Shown piece by piece: positions 7,793 through 13,779 of a DNA stretch of 26,423 nucleotides (within the stretch, counting starts at the first letter, position 1; every line of letters starts with the position of its first letter). Position numbers and translations under genes: made by a program. The notes under the pieces were generated by a model, which did no database searches, was not told where the DNA came from, and saw nothing but the letters and a program-made list of their open reading frames with translations. Origin of the DNA: a virus. The stretch is taken from positions 1-26,423 of IMG/VR virus record IMGVR_UViG_3300031569_001202. The stretch is one strand, 5' to 3'.

Positions 7793-7826
7793 AAAGCTTC
7801 CAAATAATTTGGAATCGTGAGCTTTT
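7792..7826 (+). terminator. Possible terminator/operator hairpin overlapping a promoter
   Basis: Right after the PhoH stop, TTCCAAA (7798-7804), loop TAA, TTTGGAA (7808-7814) form a perfect 7-bp stem. An outer pair AAAAGC (7792-7797) and GCTTTT (7821-7826) extends it. The hairpin could end PhoH transcription, or act as an operator, because its 3' arm contains the promoter's TTTG element. A+T richness keeps its stability modest. Confidence 0.4.
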
Positions 7827-7838
7827 ATCCTTATATTT
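7808..7838 (+). promoter_or_regulatory. Early-type promoter P1, upstream of DNA ligase
   Basis: TTTG at 7808-7811, exactly 20 nt, then TATATTT at 7832-7838, matching the Bacteroidetes primary-sigma -33/-7 pattern. The spacer carries GGAATCGTGAG and TTTATCCTTAT, both repeated at 19007-19037. The predicted transcription start lies about 16 nt before the ligase ATG. Confidence 0.75.
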
Positions 7839-7859
7839 ATATATAATAAATTTAGAGAT

Positions 7860-9152
7860 ATGAAGTTAAAGCCGTTACAAAGATTTGTGGATAAAATGAA
7901 ATCCACATCATCACTCAATGAAAAAAAGGTTATCATTGAATCAATTAAAGATGATAATTTTATTTTATCATGTTTACAATATACATTTGATCCCTATAAA
8001 AAATATAATGTAACTAGTAAGAATTGTAAAAAGAATTTTGATCTAACATCAAAGATTGTTTTTTATGATGATCTATTTTATCTATTAGATGATCTAAATG
8101 ATAGAAAAATAACCGGCCATTTAGCTATATCAGCTGTTAACAGATATATTGAAGATAACATAGAATATAAAGATTTGATTTTTTCTATTATAGATAGAAA
8201 TTTAGAAATTAGGGCCTCTGCATCAGTTATCAATAAAGTTATTCCAAATTTAATTCCTACCTTTGATGTTGCATTAGCAACTAAATATGAACCTAAATTT
8301 TGCGACTTTGAAAATGAAGTATGGTTAGGATCTAGAAAATTAGATGGAGTACGGTGTATTATTAGAAAAGAACAAAATAGCATTATTGCTTATTCTAGAG
8401 AAGGAAATAAATTTACAACCATACAAAAAGTTTTAGATGAGGTAGCATTAATACCAGGAGATTTCGTATTAGATGGAGAAATTTGTTTGATGGATAAAGA
8501 TGGCAATGAAGATTTTCAAGGTATAATGAAACAAATAAAAAGAAAAGATCATACAATAGAAAATCCTAAATATGTTATATTTGATTATTTAACTTTAGAA
8601 GAATTTGCTAATAAAGAAGGAACAACAAAATTACAAGATAGATATACTAGTCTGCAAAAATGTTTTAAAATCAGTGATTTAACTTTCACTAATATATTAA
8701 GTTTATTATCTCAAATACAAATAACTGGAATCGACCATTTATCAGAAATGATATCAGATGCAGATGCGAATGGATATGAAGGAATTATGTTAAGAAAAAA
8801 TGCCGGATATGAAGGTAAAAGATCTAAAAGTCTTTTGAAATGTAAAAAGTTCTTTGACAATGAATATGAAGTGTTAGACGTTGAATTTGATAGCCATAGA
8901 GTTATCAGAGATGGTAAGGAAATAGTAATGGAAATGTTGGCAAATGTTATTATTGAACATAAAGGATATAAGGTATCAGTTGGGTCTGGATGGAATCAAG
9001 AACAAAGAATTAGATATCATGCTAATCCGGAAACATTGATTGGTAAGACAATAAATGTGCAATACTTTGAAGAAACTAAGAATCAGCAAGGAGAATTAAG
9101 TTTAAGATTCCCTACCGTAAAGTATGTTTATGAAAATGGCAGAAATGTTTAA
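7860..9152 (+). CDS. ATP-dependent DNA ligase (T4 gp30-like role)
   Basis: The protein has 430 residues. The nucleotidyltransferase motifs are in order: motif I SRKLDGVR with the adenylated Lys160; motif III LDGEIC (Glu207); motif IV EGIMLR (307-312); motif V LLKCKKF (325-331). An OB-fold domain follows, with VSVGSGWNQEQR near 376-387. The N-terminal 140 residues form a helical DNA-binding-like domain as in phage and eukaryotic ligases. It seals nicks during replication and repair, using ATP. Its own promoter (P1) sits 50 nt upstream, and P2 follows the stop, so it is probably transcribed as a single-gene unit. The length is somewhat short compared with T4 ligase but complete by motifs. Confidence 0.93.
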   Translation: MKLKPLQRFVDKMKSTSSLNEKKVIIESIKDDNFILSCLQYTFDPYKKYNVTSKNCKKNFDLTSKIVFYDDLFYLLDDLNDRKITGHLAISAVNRYIEDNIEYKDLIFSIIDRNLEIRASASVINKVIPNLIPTFDVALATKYEPKFCDFENEVWLGSRKLDGVRCIIRKEQNSIIAYSREGNKFTTIQKVLDEVALIPGDFVLDGEICLMDKDGNEDFQGIMKQIKRKDHTIENPKYVIFDYLTLEEFANKEGTTKLQDRYTSLQKCFKISDLTFTNILSLLSQIQITGIDHLSEMISDADANGYEGIMLRKNAGYEGKRSKSLLKCKKFFDNEYEVLDVEFDSHRVIRDGKEIVMEMLANVIIEHKGYKVSVGSGWNQEQRIRYHANPETLIGKTINVQYFEETKNQQGELSLRFPTVKYVYENGRNV

Positions 9153-9168
9153 AAAAGCTTCTAATAAA

Positions 9169-9199
9169 TTAGGATTTATGAAATTTTATCCTTATTTTT
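9169..9199 (+). promoter_or_regulatory. Early-type promoter P2
   Basis: TTAG at 9169-9172, 20 nt, TATTTTT at 9193-9199, with TTTATCCTTAT at 9185-9195 as in P1. The surrounding 65 bases, from AAAAAGCTTC to the ATG, are visibly similar to the P1 region, suggesting a duplicated promoter cassette. CTAAT-AA-ATTAG (9161-9172) is a small inverted repeat covering the -33 element. Confidence 0.72.
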
Positions 9200-9219
9200 A
9201 TATAAAATAAATAAGAAAT

Positions 9220-9372
9220 ATGATTAAAAGTGGAACTAGAAAAACAATAGATAAGTATTGGGAACAAAGAATAGGTCAAATATGTGATGATATGGTTGCA
9301 TTTGCTAGAACATCAGGCACAGTTATACATTGTGGTGCTTGTAATAATAAAGGTTGTGACGTTTGTAATTAA
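9220..9372 (+). CDS. 50-aa putative zinc-ribbon-like protein
   Basis: The ATG at 9220 opens a 50-codon frame ending TAA at 9370-9372. The peptide has a basic helical N-terminus and a cysteine/histidine-rich tail (HCGACNNKGCDVCN), which could bind one zinc through CxxC-x4-CxxC-like spacing or the nearby His. It lies immediately behind promoter P2, about 20 nt after the -7 element, and ends 5 nt before the next ATG. Placement between a promoter and another gene, full cysteine pattern and phage-like codon use make it a credible small gene. Function unknown; a nucleic-acid-binding or host-takeover peptide would fit. Confidence 0.65.
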   Translation: MIKSGTRKTIDKYWEQRIGQICDDMVAFARTSGTVIHCGACNNKGCDVCN

Positions 9373-9377
9373 AAGAT

Positions 9378-9626
9378 ATGAAAATAAGTTATTGTACATT
9401 CCAAGATATAGAACAATTTTATGGAACTAATGATTTTCAAATCGAAGCAAGATATGATAAATTTGATAATAAAGAATATATCATGCTAAGATTTGGATAT
9501 TGGGCCGAAGTCGATTTAATAGGATTAGAAGAAATAATTAATCCGATTGGTTATAATATTGAGGTAATGGCCTTTGATGAAGAAGATACCGGTTGTAGAT
9601 ATAGTTATCACATTAAACAAAAATAA
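9378..9626 (+). CDS. Hypothetical 82-aa protein
   Basis: This small acidic, apparently alpha/beta protein has no signal, membrane segment or recognised motif. It starts 5 nt after the zinc-ribbon-like peptide and ends just before promoter P3, so the pair form a short early unit driven by P2. Function unknown. Confidence 0.6.
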   Translation: MKISYCTFQDIEQFYGTNDFQIEARYDKFDNKEYIMLRFGYWAEVDLIGLEEIINPIGYNIEVMAFDEEDTGCRYSYHIKQK

Positions 9627-9638
9627 ATTAACAAATTA

Positions 9639-9669
9639 TTAGGATTTTAAATTTTTTTACTTTATATTT
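9639..9669 (+). promoter_or_regulatory. Early-type promoter P3, upstream of the QueD/QueE unit
   Basis: TTAG at 9639-9642, 20 nt, TATATTT at 9663-9669. The spacer differs from P1 and P2 (TTTTTTTAC instead of TTTATCC) but the spacing is identical. The ATG at 9688 follows 18 nt after the -7 element. The unit may extend to 12105, since no other promoter of this type is visible before P4. Confidence 0.68.
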
Positions 9670-9687
9670 AATACAAAATAAGCATAT

Positions 9688-9996
9688 ATGAAAAACAGTT
9701 ACAAGTTTAAAGACGTTGATATAATATTTGATTTCAAAAAAATATCAATGCATGATCAAGAATATTTAAGAACAATGTTTTATGAAACGATATTAGATCG
9801 TTCAGTGAAGCAGTCTGGTTATACTTTTAATGAGTATTATCCTAGAGCTAGTACATTCTCTATATTTAATGATGAGGATTCAATGGCTAGTTACATGAGT
9901 GAATTTAATTCAAATTATGGTAATACTGCATCTCATTTATTAGAAGGAAGAAAATATTATTTAGCATGGACATATAAAGAAAGAAGAAATGGGTAA
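9688..9996 (+). CDS. Hypothetical 102-aa protein preceding QueD
   Basis: This 102-residue soluble protein is rich in Tyr, Asp and Ser, with no recognised domain or signal. Its last 8 bases overlap the start of the QueD gene, so it is translationally coupled to the deazaguanine genes. That suggests, but does not show, a shared role. Function unknown. Confidence 0.62.
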   Translation: MKNSYKFKDVDIIFDFKKISMHDQEYLRTMFYETILDRSVKQSGYTFNEYYPRASTFSIFNDEDSMASYMSEFNSNYGNTASHLLEGRKYYLAWTYKERRNG

Positions 9997-10456
9997 ATTT
10001 AAATCGAGTAAAGTATTTGATGGGTTCAGTACAGTATTCCGTCAATGGAAAGCAAAAGATACACATTGTAGATTTTTGCATGGATATGGTATATCTTTTA
10101 AAGTATATTTTGAAGGTGAGTTAGATGATAGAAATTGGGTATGGGATTTCGGTGGCATGAAAAGAGCTAACACTAAAATTAATGACATGTCTCCTAAGAC
10201 TTGGATGGATTATATGTTTGATCATACTGTAGTAATAGCAGAAGATGATCCAGAAATGGACAATTTTCTTAAACTACATACTGCAGGGATAATACAATTA
10301 AGAATAATTCCGGCTACGGGCGCAGAGAAATTTTCAGAATACATTTACAATAAGTTAAATGATTTTGTTCATACCGAAACTAAAGGTAGAGTAAAGGTTA
10401 CTAAAGTTAAGTTTATGGAACATGGCAAAAATGCAGCATACTATGAAGAGGATTGA
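9989..10456 (+). CDS. queD: QueD-like 6-carboxy-5,6,7,8-tetrahydropterin synthase
   Basis: The 155-residue protein belongs to the PTPS/QueD family. Cys27 in HCRFLHGYG is at the catalytic position. WVWDFGGMK (50-58) is the signature following the first strands. FDHT (77-80) carries the catalytic Asp78-His79 pair, and Glu144 in EHGKNAAYY is the pterin-anchoring Glu. It converts 7,8-dihydroneopterin triphosphate, made by FolE, to 6-carboxytetrahydropterin, the QueE substrate. Of the usual three zinc histidines only His31 is obvious: FSTVFRQ replaces FxAAHR, and HGY replaces HGH. This looks like a phage-type variant rather than decay, because everything else is kept. It overlaps its upstream neighbour and the QueE frame. 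Confidence 0.87.
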   Translation: MGKFKSSKVFDGFSTVFRQWKAKDTHCRFLHGYGISFKVYFEGELDDRNWVWDFGGMKRANTKINDMSPKTWMDYMFDHTVVIAEDDPEMDNFLKLHTAGIIQLRIIPATGAEKFSEYIYNKLNDFVHTETKGRVKVTKVKFMEHGKNAAYYEED

Positions 10457-11213
10457 AGATTATAATAAAGTATTACCTGTATTAGAAGTATATAGATGTG
10501 TACAATCAGAAGGTAGTAGATTTGGAAGACCTACTATTGCAGTTAGAACAACAGGATGTACACATAGATGTTACTTCGGCGATGGTGGTTGGTGCGATTC
10601 TTGGTATACTAGTATTCACCCGGAAAAAGGTACTTTTTGTTTTAATGATATTATTAAAATATATGATGACAATCCCCATGTGAAAGAAATGATGCTTACA
10701 GGTGGGTCACCTACAATGCATCCTGCTTTAGTTAATGAAATAACACATTTTGCAAAAGAGAGAAATATTTTAATTACAATTGAAACAGAAGGCTCTCATT
10801 TTCTTGAAACAGATTATCCCCTGGACCTAATTAGTCTTAGTCCTAAATTTAGTAATAGTGTGCCTGTAGTTGGAGCTGTCACGCCCAATGGAGCTATAGC
10901 AGATGAACGTATGATTAAAGTACATAATAGACTTAGATTAAATAAAGAGGCTATTGCAAAAACAATTGCATATCATAAAGATTATCATTTTAAGCCTGTA
11001 TGGGATGGTACAGATGAAAATTTAGAAGAAATAGAAACTTTTAGAGTGGAAATGAATATCCCAAAAGATAAAACATTTATAATGCCGGCCGGAGATACTA
11101 GAGAAACATTAGTAAAAATGTATCCATTAGTATTTGAATTATGTGCTGAAAAAGGATATAACATGACAGGTAGAGACCATATTATAGCATATGATACAGA
11201 ACGTGGAGTATGA
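10422..11213 (+). CDS. queE: QueE-like radical SAM 7-carboxy-7-deazaguanine synthase
   Basis: It rearranges 6-carboxytetrahydropterin to 7-carboxy-7-deazaguanine (CDG), the committed step to preQ0. LEVYRCVQSEGSRFGRPTIAVR is the QueE N-terminal signature. GCTHRCYFGDGGWCDSWY holds the [4Fe-4S] cysteines, and EMMLTGGSPTMHP is the SAM-binding GGEP-like motif; TIETEGSH and DLISLSPKF are further family blocks. The cluster spacing is Cx3Cx7C rather than the usual Cx3Cx2C, with five extra residues before the WCD. Length 263 from the first ATG. In-frame ATGs at 10431 and 10443 give shorter forms, and 10443 (MKRIEDYNK) is quite possible because it overlaps QueD least. The stop overlaps the next start (ATGA). 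Confidence 0.87.
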   Translation: MAKMQHTMKRIEDYNKVLPVLEVYRCVQSEGSRFGRPTIAVRTTGCTHRCYFGDGGWCDSWYTSIHPEKGTFCFNDIIKIYDDNPHVKEMMLTGGSPTMHPALVNEITHFAKERNILITIETEGSHFLETDYPLDLISLSPKFSNSVPVVGAVTPNGAIADERMIKVHNRLRLNKEAIAKTIAYHKDYHFKPVWDGTDENLEEIETFRVEMNIPKDKTFIMPAGDTRETLVKMYPLVFELCAEKGYNMTGRDHIIAYDTERGV

Positions 11214-11344
11214 TAGAAGAAGCATTGGAAATATTATTGGAAATAGAAGAGAATGTAGGAACATGTTGTGCAATAACGATGGATCCGGAAGAAGTTGAAG
11301 ATTTGATTTACAAATTACGAACAATTATAGAAAGTTTAAAATAA
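11210..11344 (+). CDS. 44-aa acidic small protein
   Basis: The ATG overlaps the QueE stop (ATGA), and the TAA overlaps the next ATG (TAATG). The peptide is acidic and helical, with a Cys-Cys pair near its middle (VGTCCAITMDPEEVEDLI). Perfect stop/start coupling on both sides and phage-like codon use support it as a real gene despite its size. Function unknown. Confidence 0.6.
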   Translation: MIEEALEILLEIEENVGTCCAITMDPEEVEDLIYKLRTIIESLK

Positions 11345-11496
11345 TGAGCAATCCTGAAGATTTATTGTACAGTGCTGAAGAATATGGTAAACGGCATGAA
11401 ATGTTTACAGAAATAGATAAATTAAAATTAATCCATCCAAAATTGGATCGAGAAGAATTATATGAAAAAGCATATAATAATATAATGAAAACATAA
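11344..11496 (+). CDS. 50-aa small protein
   Basis: The start overlaps the stop of the 44-aa gene (TAATG). The 50-residue peptide is charged and helical (MSNPEDLLYSAEEYGKR...), with a pattern such as HPKLDREELYEKAYNNI that resembles a small helix-turn-helix-like or helical-hairpin unit. It ends 12 nt before the GroES-like gene. No family recognised. Confidence 0.6.
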   Translation: MSNPEDLLYSAEEYGKRHEMFTEIDKLKLIHPKLDREELYEKAYNNIMKT

Positions 11497-11508
11497 AAAG
11501 AAATAGAT

Positions 11509-11805
11509 ATGAACATGAAACCAATAGGAGATTTAATTCTCGTAGAAGAACAAGAAAAGACAAAGAAAACTGTATCTGGTATTATTATTCCAGATGGTGT
11601 TGAAGGTGATTATATATACGCAAAAGTAATATCCACCGGTAGAGGATTATTTACTCAAACCGGAAATAGGATTCCAATGACAGTACATGTAGGCGACACA
11701 GTTGTATTACATAAAAATCAATCCGGAGCAAATAAAAAAATTAAATTAGAAGATAAAGAATATTTACTATTGCATGAATCAGAAATTGTAATGGTATCAG
11801 TATAA
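11509..11805 (+). CDS. GroES/Cpn10-like co-chaperonin (T4 gp31 functional analogue)
   Basis: This 98-residue protein has the Cpn10 plan: KPIGDLILVEEQ (4-15), a mobile loop around residues 17-28 (TKKTVSGIIIP), AKVISTGRG (38-46), VHVGDTVVLHK (59-69) and EDKEYLLLHESEIVMV (81-96). T4 gp31 replaces host GroES to fold the capsid protein. This protein is closer to true GroES in sequence than gp31 is. No GroEL gene is in the window, so it would use the host chaperonin. It sits among nucleotide-metabolism genes, 12 nt behind the 50-aa gene. Confidence 0.88.
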   Translation: MNMKPIGDLILVEEQEKTKKTVSGIIIPDGVEGDYIYAKVISTGRGLFTQTGNRIPMTVHVGDTVVLHKNQSGANKKIKLEDKEYLLLHESEIVMVSV

Positions 11806-11835
11806 CAAATAACTCACGATAAAGAAAGGTTAATT

Positions 11836-12105
11836 ATGGAAACAATTAATATAATTATAATGACAGTTAGTGCATGTGCAGGTATAGGATTACTTGTGGG
11901 TGCATATTCAAAATTATCAAGACAAATACAGGATGAGACAAATTACTTAAATACAGAAATATCAAATGTAAAAAGTGATTTAGAGTTAGACTTGCAAGAG
12001 TTACATCGACAGATAGATAGGCGAGCAGATCAACTACTAGCTAAGATTGAGCTTAAAGCAGATAAAAAAGTGACAGTAAAAAAAACAACAAAGAAAAATA
12101 AATAA
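11836..12105 (+). CDS. Small single-TM coiled-coil protein with basic tail
   Basis: This 89-residue protein has a hydrophobic segment at about residues 5-24 (NIIIMTVSACAGIGLLVGAY). A long heptad-like helix follows (about 27-75), then a Lys/Thr-rich tail (KKVTVKKTTKKNK). A GAAAGG sits about 9 nt before the ATG. The layout, short outside N-terminus, one TM and a cytoplasmic coiled coil, resembles phage holin-like or membrane-remodelling accessory proteins, but there is no diagnostic motif. Confidence 0.6.
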   Translation: METINIIIMTVSACAGIGLLVGAYSKLSRQIQDETNYLNTEISNVKSDLELDLQELHRQIDRRADQLLAKIELKADKKVTVKKTTKKNK

Positions 12106-12122
12106 AAATAATGTGTGAGTTA

Positions 12123-12153
12123 TTTGTTTATTTGAAAAAAAATTCTTATATTT
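12123..12153 (+). promoter_or_regulatory. Early-type promoter P4, upstream of FolE
   Basis: TTTG at 12123-12126, 20 nt, TATATTT at 12147-12153. The 16-mer CTTATATTTAAGTATG (12145-12160) ends in the FolE start codon and is repeated exactly at 22484-22499. The start codon lies only 4 nt after the -7 element, close to the expected transcription start. Confidence 0.68.
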
Positions 12154-12157
12154 AAGT

Positions 12158-12832
12158 ATGACAAAAGAAAAAAGTATTGAACTAGTAAGAGAAGGTTTTG
12201 CAAATGGTATAGTACCAGGCGGACCTTTAGATGACTTTCAAAAGAATGAAATGATTCAAAAAGCAGCAAAGGCATTTGGTGAATTTTTAGATGCATTAGA
12301 ATGTGATTGGCGAAATGATCCGAATTCAGATAATACTCCTCGTAGAGTAGCAAAGGCATATGTAAATGATTTATGGTCAGGTAGATATAATGCTGCTCCA
12401 GATATTACCGGATTTCCGTCTGATGGATATGATGGTATAGTGTTTGAAGGCGGCATTCCATTGACAAGTATGTGTTCACATCATCATCAGACTATAATGG
12501 GAAAAGTGCATGTTGCTTATATTCCGGGCGAAGATAGTAGAGTTATAGGATTAAGTAAATTAAATAGATTGGTAGAACATTTTGCTAGAAGAGGCGCAAT
12601 ACAAGAACAATTGACGGTTGCTATACATAATTCAATAGATACTATTATTAATGACAATAATGGTGTAGCTGTAATGATAGAAGCAACTCATAATTGTGTG
12701 CAATGTAGAGGTGTAAAGCATGGTGGTGCATCAATGAAGACAAGTAAATTAACTGGTGCATTTAAAAATGACCCAGCAACTAGAAACGAATATTATGAAT
12801 TCATCAGAGGTTATGGAAATACTAATACCTGA
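12158..12832 (+). CDS. folE: GTP cyclohydrolase I (FolE)
   Basis: The 224-residue protein converts GTP to 7,8-dihydroneopterin triphosphate. Family blocks are present: TPRRVAKAYVNDLWSG (60-75), PLTSMCSHHHQTIMGKVHVAYIP (101-123), VIGLSKLNRLVEHFARR (129-145), QEQLT and EATHNCVQCRG. The zinc ligands Cys106, His109 and Cys180 match those of the E. coli enzyme. In this genome the product most likely feeds QueD and QueE rather than folate synthesis. The N-terminal ATG is the one formed at the end of promoter P4, so the mRNA may be leaderless. The 3' end overlaps the HPRT gene by 38 nt. Confidence 0.93.
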   Translation: MTKEKSIELVREGFANGIVPGGPLDDFQKNEMIQKAAKAFGEFLDALECDWRNDPNSDNTPRRVAKAYVNDLWSGRYNAAPDITGFPSDGYDGIVFEGGIPLTSMCSHHHQTIMGKVHVAYIPGEDSRVIGLSKLNRLVEHFARRGAIQEQLTVAIHNSIDTIINDNNGVAVMIEATHNCVQCRGVKHGGASMKTSKLTGAFKNDPATRNEYYEFIRGYGNTNT

Positions 12833-13319
12833 ATATAAAATAGAACGAAGAGTTAGAGCAATGGCTCATCGTATATCTGAGGAGCATAAAGCTAGTGGTA
12901 ATGATTTGCCGCCAGTGATGTTATGTGTATTGAATGGAGCATTTATGTTTTTTACGGATCTGGTAAAGGATATGGGCATCGATATACAAGTTGATTTTAT
13001 TAGAGCAAAATCATACCAAGGCAGAGATAACAGTAGTGGCGTTGAGATATTAAAAGATATAGAATTAGATCTTAAAGGTAAACGTGTCTATATTGTTGAA
13101 GATATAATTGATACAGGTGCTACAATGATAGAAATTTTACAATCTGTAAATAATAAAGTAGCATTAGAAGTTAATATAGTAACATTGGTACAACGTAAGG
13201 ATCCAGTTATACCAGTCGAACATTATTGTTTTGAGATCGGCGATGAGTGGATAGTAGGATATGGGTTAGATGATCATTCATTGAAAAGAAATTATAGAAA
13301 CATATATAAAATAAATTAA
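12795..13319 (+). CDS. hpt: Hypoxanthine/guanine phosphoribosyltransferase
   Basis: It transfers phosphoribose from PRPP to hypoxanthine or guanine to give IMP or GMP. I chose the ATG at 12795 because MNSSEVMEILIPEYKI aligns with the start of bacterial Hpt; the frame extends to a GTG at 12756, and ATG 12813, just after CAGAGG, is an alternative. The protein has 174 residues. LCVLNGAFMFFTDL (43-56) is the first PRPP loop region, VDFIRAKSYQG the flexible loop, and VYIVEDIIDTGATM (98-111) the PRPP-binding signature with both acidic residues. GDEWIVGYGLDD near the end binds the purine. It lies inside the FolE 3' end and is followed by a coupled small gene. A role in recovering guanine released by DpdA is inferred, not shown. 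Confidence 0.9.
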   Translation: MNSSEVMEILIPEYKIERRVRAMAHRISEEHKASGNDLPPVMLCVLNGAFMFFTDLVKDMGIDIQVDFIRAKSYQGRDNSSGVEILKDIELDLKGKRVYIVEDIIDTGATMIEILQSVNNKVALEVNIVTLVQRKDPVIPVEHYCFEIGDEWIVGYGLDDHSLKRNYRNIYKIN

Positions 13320-13474
13320 TGCAACAACCAGACGCAAAAAAACATCAAATAGTAAGTTTCATTAAATCAATAATAAGAATATTAGGATATTGTTTTCTGC
13401 CATATAATTTGGTAGTCTCAGCATTTATCCTTATATTAAGTGAAGTAGTAGGAATAATAGAAGAATTAGTATGA
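13319..13474 (+). CDS. 51-aa membrane peptide
   Basis: The ATG overlaps the HPRT stop (TAATG) and the TGA overlaps the SET-domain gene start (ATGATG). The peptide has a basic N-terminal 20 residues, a hydrophobic segment (about 21-46, ILGYCFLPYNLVVSAFILIL then SEVVGI) and an acidic end (EELV). Perfect coupling at both ends and a clean single-TM layout support a real gene. Promoter P5 lies inside it (13408-13438), so part of this sequence has two jobs. Function unknown. Confidence 0.62.
   Translation: MQQPDAKKHQIVSFIKSIIRILGYCFLPYNLVVSAFILILSEVVGIIEELV
13408..13438 (+). promoter_or_regulatory. Early-type promoter P5, inside the 51-aa gene, upstream of SET/DNA polymerase
   Basis: TTTG at 13408-13411, 20 nt, TATATTA at 13432-13438 (one mismatch to TAnnTTT), with TTTATCCTTAT at 13424-13434 identical to P1, P2 and P7. 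AATTTGG precedes the spacer as in P1. CTGCCA/TGGTAG forms a small inverted repeat over the -33 element. The agreement at spacing, spacer and both boxes is too close to be an accident of coding. Confidence 0.6.
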
Positions 13475-13779
13475 TGTATAAACCATTACCAGATCAAGTA
13501 ACTATTAATAGCTCCGGAATTGAAGGATTAGGTTTATTTGCTAGAACAGATATAGTAGCTTTGACAGAATTAGGAATTACTCATATACAAGACGATAGAT
13601 TTCAGTTAGGGTGGATTCGTACTCCATTAGGTGGATTTATTAATCATTCAGAAACTCCTAATTGTGAATTAAAACAAATAGATGATTGTAAATATTTAGT
13701 TGTTATAGACAATATTATGCAAGAAAAAGAATTAACCTTAAAATATACAACATATAATGTATCAAGCAGTAGCATATAA
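13471..13779 (+). CDS. Small SET-domain protein (putative lysine methyltransferase)
   Basis: The 102-residue protein has a minimal SET core. INSSGIEGLGLFART (12-26) is the N-terminal SxxxGxGLFA motif. TPLGGFINHSETPNCEL (51-67) contains the NHSxxPN cofactor/substrate motif. The C-terminal KELTLKYTTY (86-95) is the ELxxxY motif with the catalytic Tyr. It would use S-adenosylmethionine to methylate a lysine of a protein; the target is unknown. Lack of pre- and post-SET domains is normal for bacterial and phage forms. It overlaps the polymerase gene by 23 nt, so polymerase translation is probably coupled to it. The second codon is also ATG (13474). Confidence 0.83.
   Translation: MMYKPLPDQVTINSSGIEGLGLFARTDIVALTELGITHIQDDRFQLGWIRTPLGGFINHSETPNCELKQIDDCKYLVVIDNIMQEKELTLKYTTYNVSSSSI

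Noticed and set aside
10498-10683. Plus-strand frame of 61 codons inside queE, and a similar one at 24943-25170 inside the glycosyltransferase
   Set aside because: They are out of frame with recognised enzymes, lack coupling signals and show no recognisable protein features.
12756-12794. GTG start at 12756 for HPRT
   Set aside because: It would add 13 residues lying fully within FolE coding sequence and not seen in Hpt proteins; ATG 12795 or 12813 fits the family N-terminus.
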